A stretch of 47,866 bases of DNA from Microscillaceae bacterium (GTDB lineage Bacteria; Bacteroidota; Bacteroidia; Cytophagales; Microscillaceae), in NCBI GenBank assembly GCA_025455045.1, contig JALONJ010000012.1:1-47866 (forward strand). Direction: 5' to 3'. The notes under the pieces were generated by a model. It was given only the letters and a program-made list of their open reading frames with translations, did no database searches and was not told the origin of the DNA. Numbering within the stretch: position 1 is the stretch's first letter; each line of letters opens with the position of its first letter. Both the position numbers and the translations under genes were made by a program. Positions 34,132-42,705 of the stretch are shown here, piece by piece.

Positions 34132-34881
34132 TCACCAATCCGGCTTATCTTTATCCTCCGATAGTTTTTTCTTTTGTCGTTGGCGTTGTTGGATATACTT
34201 GCTTTCTTGGTTTTTGAGGGCGTTCAAAATGGCTTCGGCTTTTTCCCGATTGAGTTTGAGTTTTTCAAGTTTTTCGGGTTGCAAGTTTTTGTTTTCGGCT
34301 TTTGATTCATCATTGCTTTCGGCTTTTTGGGTTTTTTCCGAGCCTTGTTTGTTTGCCTCCAAGCGCGTAGTAATGCGGCGAATGCGATTGCCGGTATTGA
34401 TATCTAGAGTATCGTTGCCAATTTGAGTAGAATCAGGGCTATTGCCCATTCCACCGGCGTTTTTGGGCAGGCGTTTTTTGGTGAGTTCGTAGTTGTAGCG
34501 GGCTTCTTCGTTTTGCGGATTGCGCAAAAGAGCCAATTTGAAGTACTTGAGGGCATTGTTCAAATCGCCGTCCACATCTGCCAAATAGCCCAATTGATTG
34601 AAGGCAATGGATTGATAAATCGGATTGTTGTTGTCAAGCAATTTGCTGTAATAAAAAGCGGCTTTGTCGGCGTTGCGCAAATTGAAGTAAGCGTGGGCGG
34701 AGTTTAAAAAAATTTCGGGGCTTTCGGTTTCCAAACCGTCCATTATATACAAATACTCTTGCAAAGCCAAGCGATAATCTTGGGTACGAAAATACTGTCC
34801 GGCTTTGGCTTGCCTTTCGTTGGTTTCGGCAATAAAAGTAATCGGATTGATAATGAGCAATATGGAAAGCAAAAATTTCAA
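34132..34881 (-). CDS. BatC-like TPR protein
   Basis: A 249-residue exported protein. The signal peptide (MKFLLSILLIINPITFIAE) is followed by tetratricopeptide repeats about 25-135 (AGQYFRTQDYRLALQEYLYI, ALKYFKLALLRNPQNEEARYNY). A low-complexity Asn/Lys/Glu linker leads to a basic C-terminal helix LEAMK-like (EAILNALKNQESKYIQQRQ) ending in KDKPDW. The helix and the terminal Lys-Pro-Asp-Trp are typical of BatC from the Bacteroidota aerotolerance (BatABCDE) operon. Here it stands alone, without batA, batB, batD or a MoxR gene, so its partners must be elsewhere or lost. Confidence 0.75.
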   Translation of the reverse strand: MKFLLSILLIINPITFIAETNERQAKAGQYFRTQDYRLALQEYLYIMDGLETESPEIFLNSAHAYFNLRNADKAAFYYSKLLDNNNPIYQSIAFNQLGYLADVDGDLNNALKYFKLALLRNPQNEEARYNYELTKKRLPKNAGGMGNSPDSTQIGNDTLDINTGNRIRRITTRLEANKQGSEKTQKAESNDESKAENKNLQPEKLEKLKLNREKAEAILNALKNQESKYIQQRQRQKKKLSEDKDKPDW

Positions 34882-34907
34882 ATCAGTATTTTAAGTTTGT
34901 AATTATT

Positions 34908-34934
34908 ATAACTATCTGGTTATCAATGTTTTAT
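34908..34934. repeat. Degenerate palindrome copy (34916 core)
   Basis: Left ATAACTAT, core CTGGTTATCAA at 34916-34926, right TGTTTTATG. It fills most of the 67-bp gap between two co-directional genes. Confidence 0.7.
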
Positions 34935-34948
34935 GAATATAAAAAGTA

Positions 34949-36346
34949 TTAATGCAACGCATAGATTGTTTCAGCCTCCTCGACTTCCATCAGCATCTGT
35001 TCATTGATGAAGCTGAGTTTTACGGTTTTGAGTTCATTAATCAACATCGGGTCATATTTGGCAGTTACTCGGATATAATTTTCGGTAAATCCGTGCATTT
35101 TGCCATTCTCGACATCATTTTCAAACAATACTTGAAAAGTTTTGCCTAGATTTTGTTCATAAAAATAGCGTCTTTTTTTGTCCGACAAGATATGCAACAT
35201 TTTGCTCCGCCGATTGCGCTCCTGCATCGGCACTACCGGTTTGAGACCCAGTGCGTGGGTATTGGCGCGCTCCGAATATGTAAAAACGTGCAAATAAGAA
35301 ATATCCAATTCATTCAAAAATTGATAGGTTTCCAAAAAATCGGCTTCGGTTTCGCCCGGGTGTCCCACAATCACATCTACCCCAATACAACAATGCGGCA
35401 TCAAAGCCTTGATTTTGGCAACTCTATCGGCATACAACTCGCGCTGGTAGCGGCGGCGCATTAGTTTCAATATTTTGTTGCTACCCGATTGCAAAGGGAT
35501 ATGAAAATGGGGTACAAATCGCTGAGAATGAGCCACATACTCTATTATATCATCAGTCAATAAATTGGGTTCAATAGACGAAATTCGGATTCTTTCAATC
35601 CCATTTACCGTATCTAAGGCTTTGACCAAATCGACAAATCGCTCTACTCGATTACCATTTTGCAAGCCAAAATCGCCGGTATTTACACCCGTCAAGACTA
35701 TTTCTTTGACTTCGCTTTGGGCAATTTCTTGCGCTTTGAGCATTATATTGGCAATGCTGTCGCTCCGACTCTCGCCTCGGGCTAAAGGAATAGTACAAAA
35801 AGCACAACTATAATCACAGCCATCTTGCACCTTGAGAAAAGTGCGAGTACGGTCGCCGTAAGAATACGAAGTATGAAAAGTGGTGGCTTCTTTGATTTCG
35901 CTCACAAAAATTTTGGCTTGGGCAATATCGGTACACGAGTTAGCCGACTCATTACTAACAGGTTGATTATCAATACTTTGCAATAAATCCGTTTGTTTAT
36001 TTGGCTTTTCAAATGTGCCTAATAAATCCAATAATTGGAATTTTTCGGCAGCACCCAACACTGCATCTACCCCGGGAATACCGGCTATTTCTTGAGGTTT
36101 AAGCTGGGCATAGCAACCCATAATGGCAATAAAAGCATTGGGCGAAATTTTTTGGGCTTCTTTGACCAATTTGCGGCATTTTTTATCGGCATTGTCGGTT
36201 ACAGAGCAAGTATTGATGATAAATATATCAGGATTATCGTTAAAATCCACTTTAGCGAAGCCTCGTTCTACAAATTGCCGCGCAATTGTGGAGGTTTCGG
36301 AGTAATTCAATTTACAACCCAAGGTATAAAAAGCAACTTTTTTCAT
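34949..36346 (-). CDS. mtaB: tRNA t6A37 methylthiotransferase MtaB
   Basis: A 465-residue radical-SAM enzyme that adds a methylthio group to t6A37 of tRNAs. The N-terminal MTTase domain has its three cluster cysteines (TLGCKLN, INTCSVTD, IMGCYAQ). The radical-SAM CxxxCxxC is GCDYSCAFC, and a C-terminal TRAM-like segment follows. MtaB rather than MiaB is supported by the GCKLN start and VTDNADKKCR block. An extra linker of about 30 residues (about 112-145) before the SAM domain includes SIDNQPVSNES, which is the translation of a dispersed palindrome. A -7 box (TAATTTTG) ends 7 nt before the ATG, so the transcript may be leaderless. Confidence 0.9.
   Translation of the reverse strand: MKKVAFYTLGCKLNYSETSTIARQFVERGFAKVDFNDNPDIFIINTCSVTDNADKKCRKLVKEAQKISPNAFIAIMGCYAQLKPQEIAGIPGVDAVLGAAEKFQLLDLLGTFEKPNKQTDLLQSIDNQPVSNESANSCTDIAQAKIFVSEIKEATTFHTSYSYGDRTRTFLKVQDGCDYSCAFCTIPLARGESRSDSIANIMLKAQEIAQSEVKEIVLTGVNTGDFGLQNGNRVERFVDLVKALDTVNGIERIRISSIEPNLLTDDIIEYVAHSQRFVPHFHIPLQSGSNKILKLMRRRYQRELYADRVAKIKALMPHCCIGVDVIVGHPGETEADFLETYQFLNELDISYLHVFTYSERANTHALGLKPVVPMQERNRRSKMLHILSDKKRRYFYEQNLGKTFQVLFENDVENGKMHGFTENYIRVTAKYDPMLINELKTVKLSFINEQMLMEVEEAETIYALH
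35955..35981. repeat. Palindrome copy inside mtaB coding sequence
   Basis: Exact core TTGATTATCAA at 35963-35973 with left arm CATTACTAACAGG. It is in frame and falls in the non-conserved linker of MtaB, not in a catalytic block. Confidence 0.7.
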
Positions 36347-36353
36347 AAGGTTG

Positions 36354-36361
36354 CAAAATTA
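36354..36361 (-). promoter_or_regulatory. Candidate -7 box for mtaB
   Basis: The minus strand reads TAATTTTG, then CAACCTT and the start codon. Confidence 0.5.
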
Positions 36362-36465
36362 CGAATTATCGGATTTATATTAAAAAAAGCCTCGTTAATT
36401 TCTTCAAAAAATCCAATAAAATACCAACAAACTCTTTTATTTCAATCATCAGCAACCAACATTCA

Positions 36466-36505
36466 TAAAAAAATCCCTAGCAAATTTTTACACTTGATAG
36501 GGATT
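36466..36505 (-). terminator. Likely Rho-independent terminator of rho
   Basis: On the minus strand AATCCCTA and TAGGGATT pair across an 18-nt loop and run into a T tract. It lies about 130 bp after the rho stop codon. Confidence 0.6.
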
Positions 36506-36543
36506 AAGAAATTAGGAATTAATAATTAGGAATTAAAAATTAT

Positions 36544-36570
36544 TTAATTGTCTGATTTTCAATTAATTAT
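36544..36570. repeat. Degenerate palindrome copy (36552 core)
   Basis: Core CTGATTTTCAA at 36552-36562, right arm TTAATTATA. It is next to the GGAATTAATAATTAGGAATT direct-repeat tract. Confidence 0.6.
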
Positions 36571-36636
36571 ATTTTTAAAAGTATCACTTTATTTTGAATC
36601 TGTTCCTAAATGATTTTAAATATATTGTTGATGATA

Positions 36637-38274
36637 TCAATTGTTCATCGATAACAAAAACTCTCGGTTGTCCATTGTACCACGCATCCGCTCGAGCAAG
36701 AAATCCATCGCTTCGGAGGAGTTCATACCGTCCATATACTTACGCAAAATCCATACTCTTTGCAGTTCTTCTTTGCTCATCAACAAGTCCTCGCGGCGTG
36801 TACCCGAAGCCGGCACATCGATTGCCGGAAACACTCGTTTGTTGGAGAGTTTGCGGTCAAGTTGAAGCTCCATATTGCCGGTTCCTTTAAACTCTTCAAA
36901 AATCACTTCGTCCATTCTCGAGCCGGTTTCAATCAGTGCGGTGGCTATGATGGTGAGCGAACCGCCATTTTCGACATTGCGAGCCGCGCCAAAGAAGCGT
37001 TTGGGTTTGTGCAAAGCATTGGCATCTACCCCACCCGATAGTATTTTGCCCGACGAAGGCACTACGGTATTATAAGCCCTTGCCAAGCGCGTGATAGAAT
37101 CTAAAAGAATGACTACATCGTGTCCACATTCAACCATTCTTTTGGCTTTTTCCAGCACAATGCTCGATACTTTTACGTGGCGTTCGGCTTGCTCGTCAAA
37201 AGTAGAAGATATTACTTCGGCTTTTACGTTGCGAGCCATATCCGTTACCTCTTCGGGGCGTTCATCTATCAACAAAATAATCAAAAAGACTTCGGGGTGA
37301 TTTTCGGCGATGGCATTGGCTATTTTTTGCAACAAAACGGTTTTTCCGGTTTTGGGTTGGGCTACGATCATACCACGTTGTCCTTTGCCGATGGGGGCAA
37401 ACAAGTCCAAAATACGGGTCGACATTTCATCGTTTTTGGTACTCAGCTTTAGTTTTTGATTGGGGAAAAGTGGGGTCAAATACTCAAAAGGAATGCGGTC
37501 GCGGATTTCGTCGGGGGTTTTGCCGTTGATGCTACCTACTCGGATTAAGGCGAAATATTTTTCGTTTTCTTTGGGCGGGCGAATTTGTCCGCGAATGGTA
37601 TCGCCGGTTTTGAGGCCAAAAAGTTTGATTTGCGAAGGCGAAACATAAATATCGTCGGGGCTGGCAAGGTAGTTATAATCTGAGGAGCGTAAAAAGCCGT
37701 AGCCATCTTGCATAATTTCGAGAACCCCCTCATTTTCGATAATTCCATCAAAGTCTCGAATGGTTGCGCCCGGATGTTTTTTCGCTTTATCGTTGTTATT
37801 TAGTTCGGCGGTGTCTTCCGAAGTGTCGGCATCTTCATCAGGTGGCAATACCAAATCTTCGTCCTCGATTTTTATATCCAATTCAAAATTATCGTCAAAT
37901 TCGATGGTTGAGGTCTCGCTTGTATCTTCTTTGATGACGGCAACCGGCTCTTTTTTCTCGGATTTGACCACTTGGTTGCCATTTTTGGCAGGCATATTAT
38001 TGTTTTTTTTGCCGGAGTCGGAGGTAGAATATGCTTTTACATTTTCACGTTTGACTCGGGGACGTTTGCGCGGTTCTTCTTCTTCTTCTTCTTCAGCCAA
38101 GGTTTCGGTAGTGGCAGAGGCGAAGCTGGTATCAGGTAGAAGGGCTTGCTTGTCAAGAATTTTGTAGATGAGTTCTTTTTTAGAAAGTTTGGCGTGATTG
38201 TCCACGTCCAACTGTTTGGCAATGTCCTTCAGTTCGGATAGAAGTTTTAGATTTAATTCTTCAATGTTATACAT
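36637..38274 (-). CDS. rho: Transcription termination factor Rho
   Basis: A 545-residue RNA-dependent helicase, about 125 residues longer than the E. coli protein. I prefer the start MYNIEELN at 38274; an ATG three codons earlier is possible. The Rho_N domain ([14 protein letters not shown]) is followed by an acidic, low-complexity insertion about 50-185 that begins with seven consecutive Glu codons and a basic RKRPRVKRE patch. The cold-shock RNA-binding domain ([15 protein letters not shown]) and the ATPase follow: Walker [21 protein letters not shown], and the Q/R-loops [20 protein letters not shown] and [20 protein letters not shown]. Large insertions are common in Bacteroidota Rho and can change RNA binding. 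A very long leader is suggested by the nearest -7 box. Confidence 0.95.
   Translation of the reverse strand: MYNIEELNLKLLSELKDIAKQLDVDNHAKLSKKELIYKILDKQALLPDTSFASATTETLAEEEEEEEPRKRPRVKRENVKAYSTSDSGKKNNNMPAKNGNQVVKSEKKEPVAVIKEDTSETSTIEFDDNFELDIKIEDEDLVLPPDEDADTSEDTAELNNNDKAKKHPGATIRDFDGIIENEGVLEIMQDGYGFLRSSDYNYLASPDDIYVSPSQIKLFGLKTGDTIRGQIRPPKENEKYFALIRVGSINGKTPDEIRDRIPFEYLTPLFPNQKLKLSTKNDEMSTRILDLFAPIGKGQRGMIVAQPKTGKTVLLQKIANAIAENHPEVFLIILLIDERPEEVTDMARNVKAEVISSTFDEQAERHVKVSSIVLEKAKRMVECGHDVVILLDSITRLARAYNTVVPSSGKILSGGVDANALHKPKRFFGAARNVENGGSLTIIATALIETGSRMDEVIFEEFKGTGNMELQLDRKLSNKRVFPAIDVPASGTRREDLLMSKEELQRVWILRKYMDGMNSSEAMDFLLERMRGTMDNREFLLSMNN
38074..38094 (-). repeat. Trinucleotide microsatellite in rho
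   Basis: Seven TTC units on the plus strand encode seven glutamates in the Rho insertion. Slippage would change the length in frame. Confidence 0.85.
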
Positions 38275-38406
38275 ACGATTCACAAAAAGTTTAACCAGAC
38301 TTTTAAGGTTAAGATTGATTAATTAAAGAGTTTGGATAAGTTGATAATTGATTTAAAATTATAATTTTTCAAATTTTGTTTCCTTGTTGGAAGGTAATGA
38401 GTAAAG

Positions 38407-38433
38407 TTAATTGGCTGATATTCAATCAAATAC
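38407..38433. repeat. Degenerate palindrome copy (38415 core)
   Basis: Core CTGATATTCAA at 38415-38425. Confidence 0.5.
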
Positions 38434-38603
38434 TAAAATAAATGAATAAAATTAAGTATTAGCTTATTGGATAATATGACTTCGAGGTTTTTAGATTTGA
38501 GATTGTTATTTGCAATAATAGGTCATTAAAAATTAGAAAATAAAAGTTTTTATTTGGATTGTTTTGGGTAGTGTATCAAGGTCTATGTTTTTTGAGGTAC
38601 TCA

Positions 38604-38630
38604 ATAAACTATTGATAATCAATAATTTAT
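38604..38630. repeat. Intergenic palindrome copy (38612 core)
   Basis: Left ATAAACTA, exact core TTGATAATCAA at 38612-38622, right TAATTTATG. Confidence 0.8.
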
Positions 38631-38928
38631 GAATTTTAGGATTTTCATTTTTACCAATTAAAATATCAAGGTGATTTGCTTAGGGTTTGTCATTTGGGTT
38701 ACAGTAAGATATTTTGGGATTACACAATTCCAACAAACAAGGCAAAAAATCCTTTGCAGAATAAACTTTTTACTTGAAGTGTAAAAACTTGGTTTGTAAT
38801 TGCCTTTGGTAAAAGAGAAAAGGCATTGGGAGTTATCTGAGTTGGTATGTGCGGTTTAGTATCCTAAAAAAGCACTAAAAAAGTATGTACTTTGACAAAC
38901 GTCTAAAATTCGCTTGCAATTTATAGCG

Positions 38929-38936
38929 CAAAATTA
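38929..38936 (-). promoter_or_regulatory. Candidate distal -7 box for rho
   Basis: TAATTTTG on the minus strand. It is far from the start codon and weak on its own. Confidence 0.3.
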
Positions 38937-39112
38937 AAATTGCAAAAATTATCTGATTTTTTTTCTTATTTTAGGTTAATTTAAGCCGGCAAGTGAAAGC
39001 CACAATTATAATGCTTCAAATATACACCTTAAAAACGAAAAATCCAATTTTATTTTACAATGTTTGAAAAAAATTTACCGATTTTTGCCCCGATTGCCCA
39101 AAAGCTTAGATT

Positions 39113-39120
39113 TACTTTTG
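39113..39120 (+). promoter_or_regulatory. Candidate -7 box for the 39239 gene
   Basis: TACTTTTG matches TAnnTTTG. The resulting leader would contain the split palindrome. Confidence 0.4.
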
Positions 39121-39156
39121 CCTACTTTGAGGGCATAAGTTTAATGCTTGGTTTAT

Positions 39157-39203
39157 ATAACGCATTGATTATCAGCCAGAAGCACACGTAGTCAATTACT
39201 TAT
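39157..39203. repeat. Palindrome copy split by a 20-bp unit
   Basis: TTGATTATC (39165-39173) and AATTACTTATA (from 39194) are separated by AGCCAGAAGCACACGTAGTC (39174-39193). Deleting the insert gives an exact core, TTGATTATCAA. The insertion point is the same as at 5701 and 9906. Confidence 0.8.
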
Positions 39204-39238
39204 AAAATAATTAGCTTGCTCCTAATCACTTATTTTTT

Positions 39239-39895
39239 ATGTTGGAATTTTTGAGTACCATTTTATTTATCCGAACTTTTACTTTTTTGTTTAGCACCAA
39301 ATCGGCTGATAATCAGGGCTTTAGCTATGTATTGGCTTTTATAGCCGGTATGATGGCTTTGGGAATTATGGGCGTGGGCTTCGACCTGTGGAATGATTTT
39401 CAAGGCAATCGTTTAGCCAACCGCACTTTTGACCAATGGCTCAATACTATCGGTATTGCCGGATTTTTGGCTTTCATAAGTTATGGTACTTGGCAGGCCT
39501 CGATGATTTTGCCCAAAGCCAATCCCCTGAGATACAATGAGTTGCAAGAGTTTCAAATCTATCAATCCATTGCTCGCAGTTTCAATATTATGTTTGGCGT
39601 GGTAATGGTATTTGTGGCTATCAATGCCGTGATGATGTTTTTGTTGTTGATAGGCGTAGTGATATTTTTGGTGATAGTGCTGGCAACTTTGGGTTTGGTA
39701 TTGCTCAACAAAGATTTTAAATTTGATGCTTTTGTCAGCGTACCTAGTGCTTTTTTTAAAGCCGAAAAAGACTATTTTGCGTGGGTAGGCATAGATGTAG
39801 CTTGGATTGTGCTGATTTGTGGCATCGTGATTTTTATCATTCCGGCTATTTTGGGTTGGTGGGTAGTCATTCGGCAAAAAGTTTTATTGGATTAA
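39239..39895 (+). CDS. Multi-span membrane protein of unknown function
   Basis: A 218-residue integral membrane protein with about five hydrophobic segments (near 27-50, 70-90, 115-135, 137-155 and 183-210). The polar loops are short, one containing NRLANRTFDQWLNTIG. I recognise no family. Residues ADNQG near 23 are encoded by CTGATAATCAG (39306-39316), an exact palindrome core inside the ORF, possibly by chance. The gene stands between a split palindrome upstream and another copy at its stop codon. It may be monocistronic or read through into the GH31 gene 92 bp downstream. Confidence 0.7.
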   Translation: MLEFLSTILFIRTFTFLFSTKSADNQGFSYVLAFIAGMMALGIMGVGFDLWNDFQGNRLANRTFDQWLNTIGIAGFLAFISYGTWQASMILPKANPLRYNELQEFQIYQSIARSFNIMFGVVMVFVAINAVMMFLLLIGVVIFLVIVLATLGLVLLNKDFKFDAFVSVPSAFFKAEKDYFAWVGIDVAWIVLICGIVIFIIPAILGWWVVIRQKVLLD

Positions 39896-39918
39896 ATAGC
39901 TGATTACCAAGTTATGAT
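39895..39918. repeat. Degenerate palindrome copy (39900 core)
   Basis: Core CTGATTACCAA at 39900-39910, directly followed by GTTATGATG. The right arm is closer to the core than usual, and the copy starts within 5 bp of the stop codon. Confidence 0.5.
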
Positions 39919-39987
39919 GTAAATTTAATTGCCTGTGGTTTCAAAATCAACAAATCTCCAAATCATCAATCAAATCGTCCAAATAAT

Positions 39988-42393
39988 ATGCACCAAGATA
40001 CCGCCACCCAAATTTTAACTCAAATCCTTGATTTTCAGGTAGTTGATAATTTAATCGAAATCCAAACTGCCGAAGCCCAAGTCCGGGTTTGGGTGTTTTC
40101 AGATGCGATCATTCAAGTTCGCGCCATTGCCTTAAATCGCCCTTTTGAGGATTTTTCTTACGCAGTGATTCAAAATCCGCAACCCATTGATTATCAATTG
40201 CTTGAATCAGAAAATCACTACGAAATTATTACCACGAAAATCAAATTAATCATTCAAAAAAATCCTTTAAGATTTCGCTTTTATAGTGCGGAGGGTGTAT
40301 TGTTGAATGAAGATGACCCCAGCTTTGGCATCACTTGGCAGGGCAATGAAGTTACGAATTACAAAAAACTTCAACCCGAAGAAAGATTCATTGGCTTGGG
40401 GGCAAAAAACGGCAATCTTGACCGGCGTGGCAATTATTATGTGCATTGGAACTCCGATTCTTTTGCCTACGAAACGGATACTGACCCGCTTTATACCACG
40501 ATTCCGTTTTTTATGGGTTTGGTGAGTCAAAAAGTGTATGGAATTTTTTTGGACAATACTTACAAAACGCATTTTAATTTTGGGGCTTCCAACGAGCGAT
40601 TTTCGTTTTTTCGGGCAATGGACGGCGAATTGCGCTATTATTTTTTTCACGATGAGTCGGTCGCCAAAATCCTTGAAAATTATACTTTTTTGACCGGCAG
40701 AATCCAAATGCCGCCTTTGTGGAGTTTGGGTTTTCAGCAGTGTCGCTATAGTTATTATCCCGAAGCCGAGATTATCAATGTAGCCGAAAATTTTCGCATC
40801 AAAAACATTCCGACTGATGTGTTGTATTTGGATATTCATTATATGGAACGCTACAAGGTTTTTACTTGGGATTATCAGCGTTTTCCACATCCGCAAGCCA
40901 TGGTTGAGAAACTCAAGGCAATGGGTTTTCGTTTGGTTTTGATTTTTGACCCAGGTGTAAAAGTTGAAAAAGGCTATCCGCAATACGAGCAAGGCATTGA
41001 AAATCAATACTTTGTCAAATATCCCGATGATACTTTTTATCAAGGGCAAGTGTGGCCCGGCTGGTGTCATTTTCCCGATTTTACCCAAGCTGAAGTCCGC
41101 GAATGGTGGGGTAAATCGTATCAATCTTTGACCGAAATCGGCATTTCGGGTTTTTGGAACGATATGAACGAACCCGCCGTGTGGGGCAAAGATTTTCCTG
41201 ATTTGGTAGAATTTCATTACGAAGGCTACGGCGCAAGCCACCGCAAAGCCCACAATGTGTATGGGATGCAAATGGCACGCAGCACTTTTGAAGGCACACG
41301 AAAATTGTTGAATAATCAACGCCCTTTTGTCCTCACGCGGGCGGGCTACGCGGGCGTACAACGCTACGCGGCGGTATGGACAGGCGACAATGTATCCAAA
41401 GACGAAAATATGCTCGGCGAAGTCCGGCTTTTAAACTCAATGGGTTTAAGTGGTTTGGCGTTTTGTGGCTACGATACGGGCGGCTTTGTGGGCGATGTAA
41501 GTGCCAATGTTTTTAATCGTTGGATTGCTTTGGGGGCGTTTGCGCCGTTTTATCGTTGTCATACAACCATCAATTCCAAAGATGCCGAGCCTTGGAGTTT
41601 TGGCGAAGAAAGCGAAGAAATTGCCCGCAATTATATCAAATTGCGGTATCGCTTGTTGCCTTATATTTATTCCCTGTTTTATGAAGCTACCCAAACCGGT
41701 ATGCCGATTCAGCGCAGTTTGGCGATTGATTACACTTGGGATGCCAATATTTACCAAGAAAATTATCAAAATGAATACCTTTTTGGACCTAATTTATTGG
41801 TTTGTGCCGTATTGGGCGAGCAATTGATCCATAAAATCTACCTGCCCAAAGGCGAATGGTATGACTTGTTCAATGACACATTGCATCAAGGCGGACAAGA
41901 AATTTATTTTGAAGCTTATAAAGATAAATTGCCGGTTTTTGTGAAATCCGGCGGGATTTTATTGCTCCAATCGCCGATTTACCACACCGGCGAACAACCC
42001 AGCGAAACCTTAGAACTACACCTATACGAAGGCGCACAAGACTCCGAATTTGTCTATTATGAAGATGATGGTGAAAGTTACGACTTTGAGCAAGGCAATT
42101 ATTACAAAAGAAGCATTAAATATATTGCTAATGATAATACATTGATATTCAATCAATTAGAAGGAAATTTATCTTCTAAATTCAAAAAAGTCAGGATTTA
42201 TTTGCACGGTTTTTATTTGTCAGATGAGCGCAAACAATCCGGCATTTATCAATTTACCAATTATCGTTTTGTAGAACCCATCTCCAATTTTGACCCTTGG
42301 GAAAAAGCAACCGACCTCAGCAAAACCATTCAAAACTTGGCTTATTTGGAGGTGGAATTATTTGAGGAAGCATTTGAGGTGGTGGTGAGTTGA
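39988..42393 (+). CDS. GH31 family alpha-glucosidase
   Basis: An 801-residue glycoside hydrolase. Domains: N-terminal beta-sandwich about 1-235 (FIGLGAKNGNLDRRG), a (beta/alpha)8 barrel about 235-600, and C-terminal beta domains including a DUF5110-like end (YEDDGESYDFEQGNYY). The catalytic nucleophile is the Asp of GFWNDMNEPAVWG and the acid/base is the Asp of AVWTGDNVSKDENM. Further family blocks are FQQCRYSYYPEAEI and YRCHTTINSKDAEPWSFG. There is no signal peptide, so it probably acts in the cytoplasm on alpha-linked oligosaccharides or glycogen-derived sugars. Its last ~90 bp are duplicated about 1 kb downstream. Confidence 0.93.
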   Translation: MHQDTATQILTQILDFQVVDNLIEIQTAEAQVRVWVFSDAIIQVRAIALNRPFEDFSYAVIQNPQPIDYQLLESENHYEIITTKIKLIIQKNPLRFRFYSAEGVLLNEDDPSFGITWQGNEVTNYKKLQPEERFIGLGAKNGNLDRRGNYYVHWNSDSFAYETDTDPLYTTIPFFMGLVSQKVYGIFLDNTYKTHFNFGASNERFSFFRAMDGELRYYFFHDESVAKILENYTFLTGRIQMPPLWSLGFQQCRYSYYPEAEIINVAENFRIKNIPTDVLYLDIHYMERYKVFTWDYQRFPHPQAMVEKLKAMGFRLVLIFDPGVKVEKGYPQYEQGIENQYFVKYPDDTFYQGQVWPGWCHFPDFTQAEVREWWGKSYQSLTEIGISGFWNDMNEPAVWGKDFPDLVEFHYEGYGASHRKAHNVYGMQMARSTFEGTRKLLNNQRPFVLTRAGYAGVQRYAAVWTGDNVSKDENMLGEVRLLNSMGLSGLAFCGYDTGGFVGDVSANVFNRWIALGAFAPFYRCHTTINSKDAEPWSFGEESEEIARNYIKLRYRLLPYIYSLFYEATQTGMPIQRSLAIDYTWDANIYQENYQNEYLFGPNLLVCAVLGEQLIHKIYLPKGEWYDLFNDTLHQGGQEIYFEAYKDKLPVFVKSGGILLLQSPIYHTGEQPSETLELHLYEGAQDSEFVYYEDDGESYDFEQGNYYKRSIKYIANDNTLIFNQLEGNLSSKFKKVRIYLHGFYLSDERKQSGIYQFTNYRFVEPISNFDPWEKATDLSKTIQNLAYLEVELFEEAFEVVVS
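40179..40205. repeat. Palindrome core inside the GH31 coding sequence
   Basis: Exact core TTGATTATCAA at 40187-40197, translated as part of PIDYQLLES in the N-terminal domain. It may be chance or a captured element. Confidence 0.4.
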
Positions 42394-42452
42394 TAATTTG
42401 TAAGTAATTGATAATCAGATAGTTATTTTTTATTTCTAAAAAAAGAAATTTT
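42304..42452 (+). repeat. Direct repeat, upstream copy (GH31 3' end plus palindrome)
   Basis: About 149 bp matching 43319-43467 with roughly 15-20 percent differences by eye. It covers the last 30 codons of GH31, the stop and the palindrome at 42408. Confidence 0.85.
42400..42426. repeat. Intergenic palindrome copy (42408 core)
   Basis: Exact core TTGATAATCAG at 42408-42418, right arm ATAGTTAT, 14 bp after the GH31 stop. Confidence 0.8.
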
Positions 42453-42456
42453 GGTG

Positions 42457-42464
42457 TATATTTG
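42457..42464 (+). promoter_or_regulatory. Candidate -7 box at the start of the cassette
   Basis: TATATTTG lies 34 bp before the ATG at 42499. It is just inside the inserted segment, so the cassette may bring its own promoter. Confidence 0.45.
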
Positions 42465-42498
42465 GTAAAAGCTTTACTTGTTAACTAAATTTGATTTT

Positions 42499-42705
42499 AT
42501 GAAAATCTATCAAATAGCTGTAGAGGACAAAGACAGTGACTTGTTATTTCAAATTTTACAAAACTTGAAGATTGTAAAATATATCCAAAATTTTGACAAA
42601 TCAAGCCCAACAACTTCATCAGAAAATGCTGAAGATGATAATTGGACTAAACAAGATTGGCAAGAATTAGCCGTTAGCACCAATAGTAATGAAGACACGA
42701 TTTGA
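42499..42705 (+). CDS. Small antitoxin-like protein of unknown function
   Basis: A 68-residue protein from the ATG at 42499 (MKIYQIAVEDKDSD); a TTG extension to 42478 is less likely. The order is a short beta/helix N-terminus, a Ser/Thr-rich linker and an acidic tail DNWTKQDWQELAVSTN. Size, acidic tail and position before a second small gene resemble type II antitoxins, but I cannot name a family. Its stop overlaps the TTG start of the next gene by 4 bp (TTGA), suggesting translational coupling. Both genes sit in a segment that looks inserted between two copies of the GH31 3' end. Confidence 0.55.
   Translation: MKIYQIAVEDKDSDLLFQILQNLKIVKYIQNFDKSSPTTSSENAEDDNWTKQDWQELAVSTNSNEDTI

Larger units (their letters stand above)
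38275..39238. other. Longest gene-free region, 964 bp, between rho and the 39239 gene
   Basis: Divergent promoter region. Palindromes are at 38415, 38612 and a split one at 39157-39203. On the minus strand a TAATTTTG box is at 38929-38936, which would give rho a leader of about 650 nt. On the plus strand TACTTTTG is at 39113-39120, about 120 bp before the membrane-protein gene. No ORF was convincing. Confidence 0.6.

Noticed and set aside
40267-41361. 364-codon minus-strand ORF opposite GH31
   Set aside because: It lies wholly opposite a strongly supported GH31 gene and its translation shows no domain, so it is a shadow.
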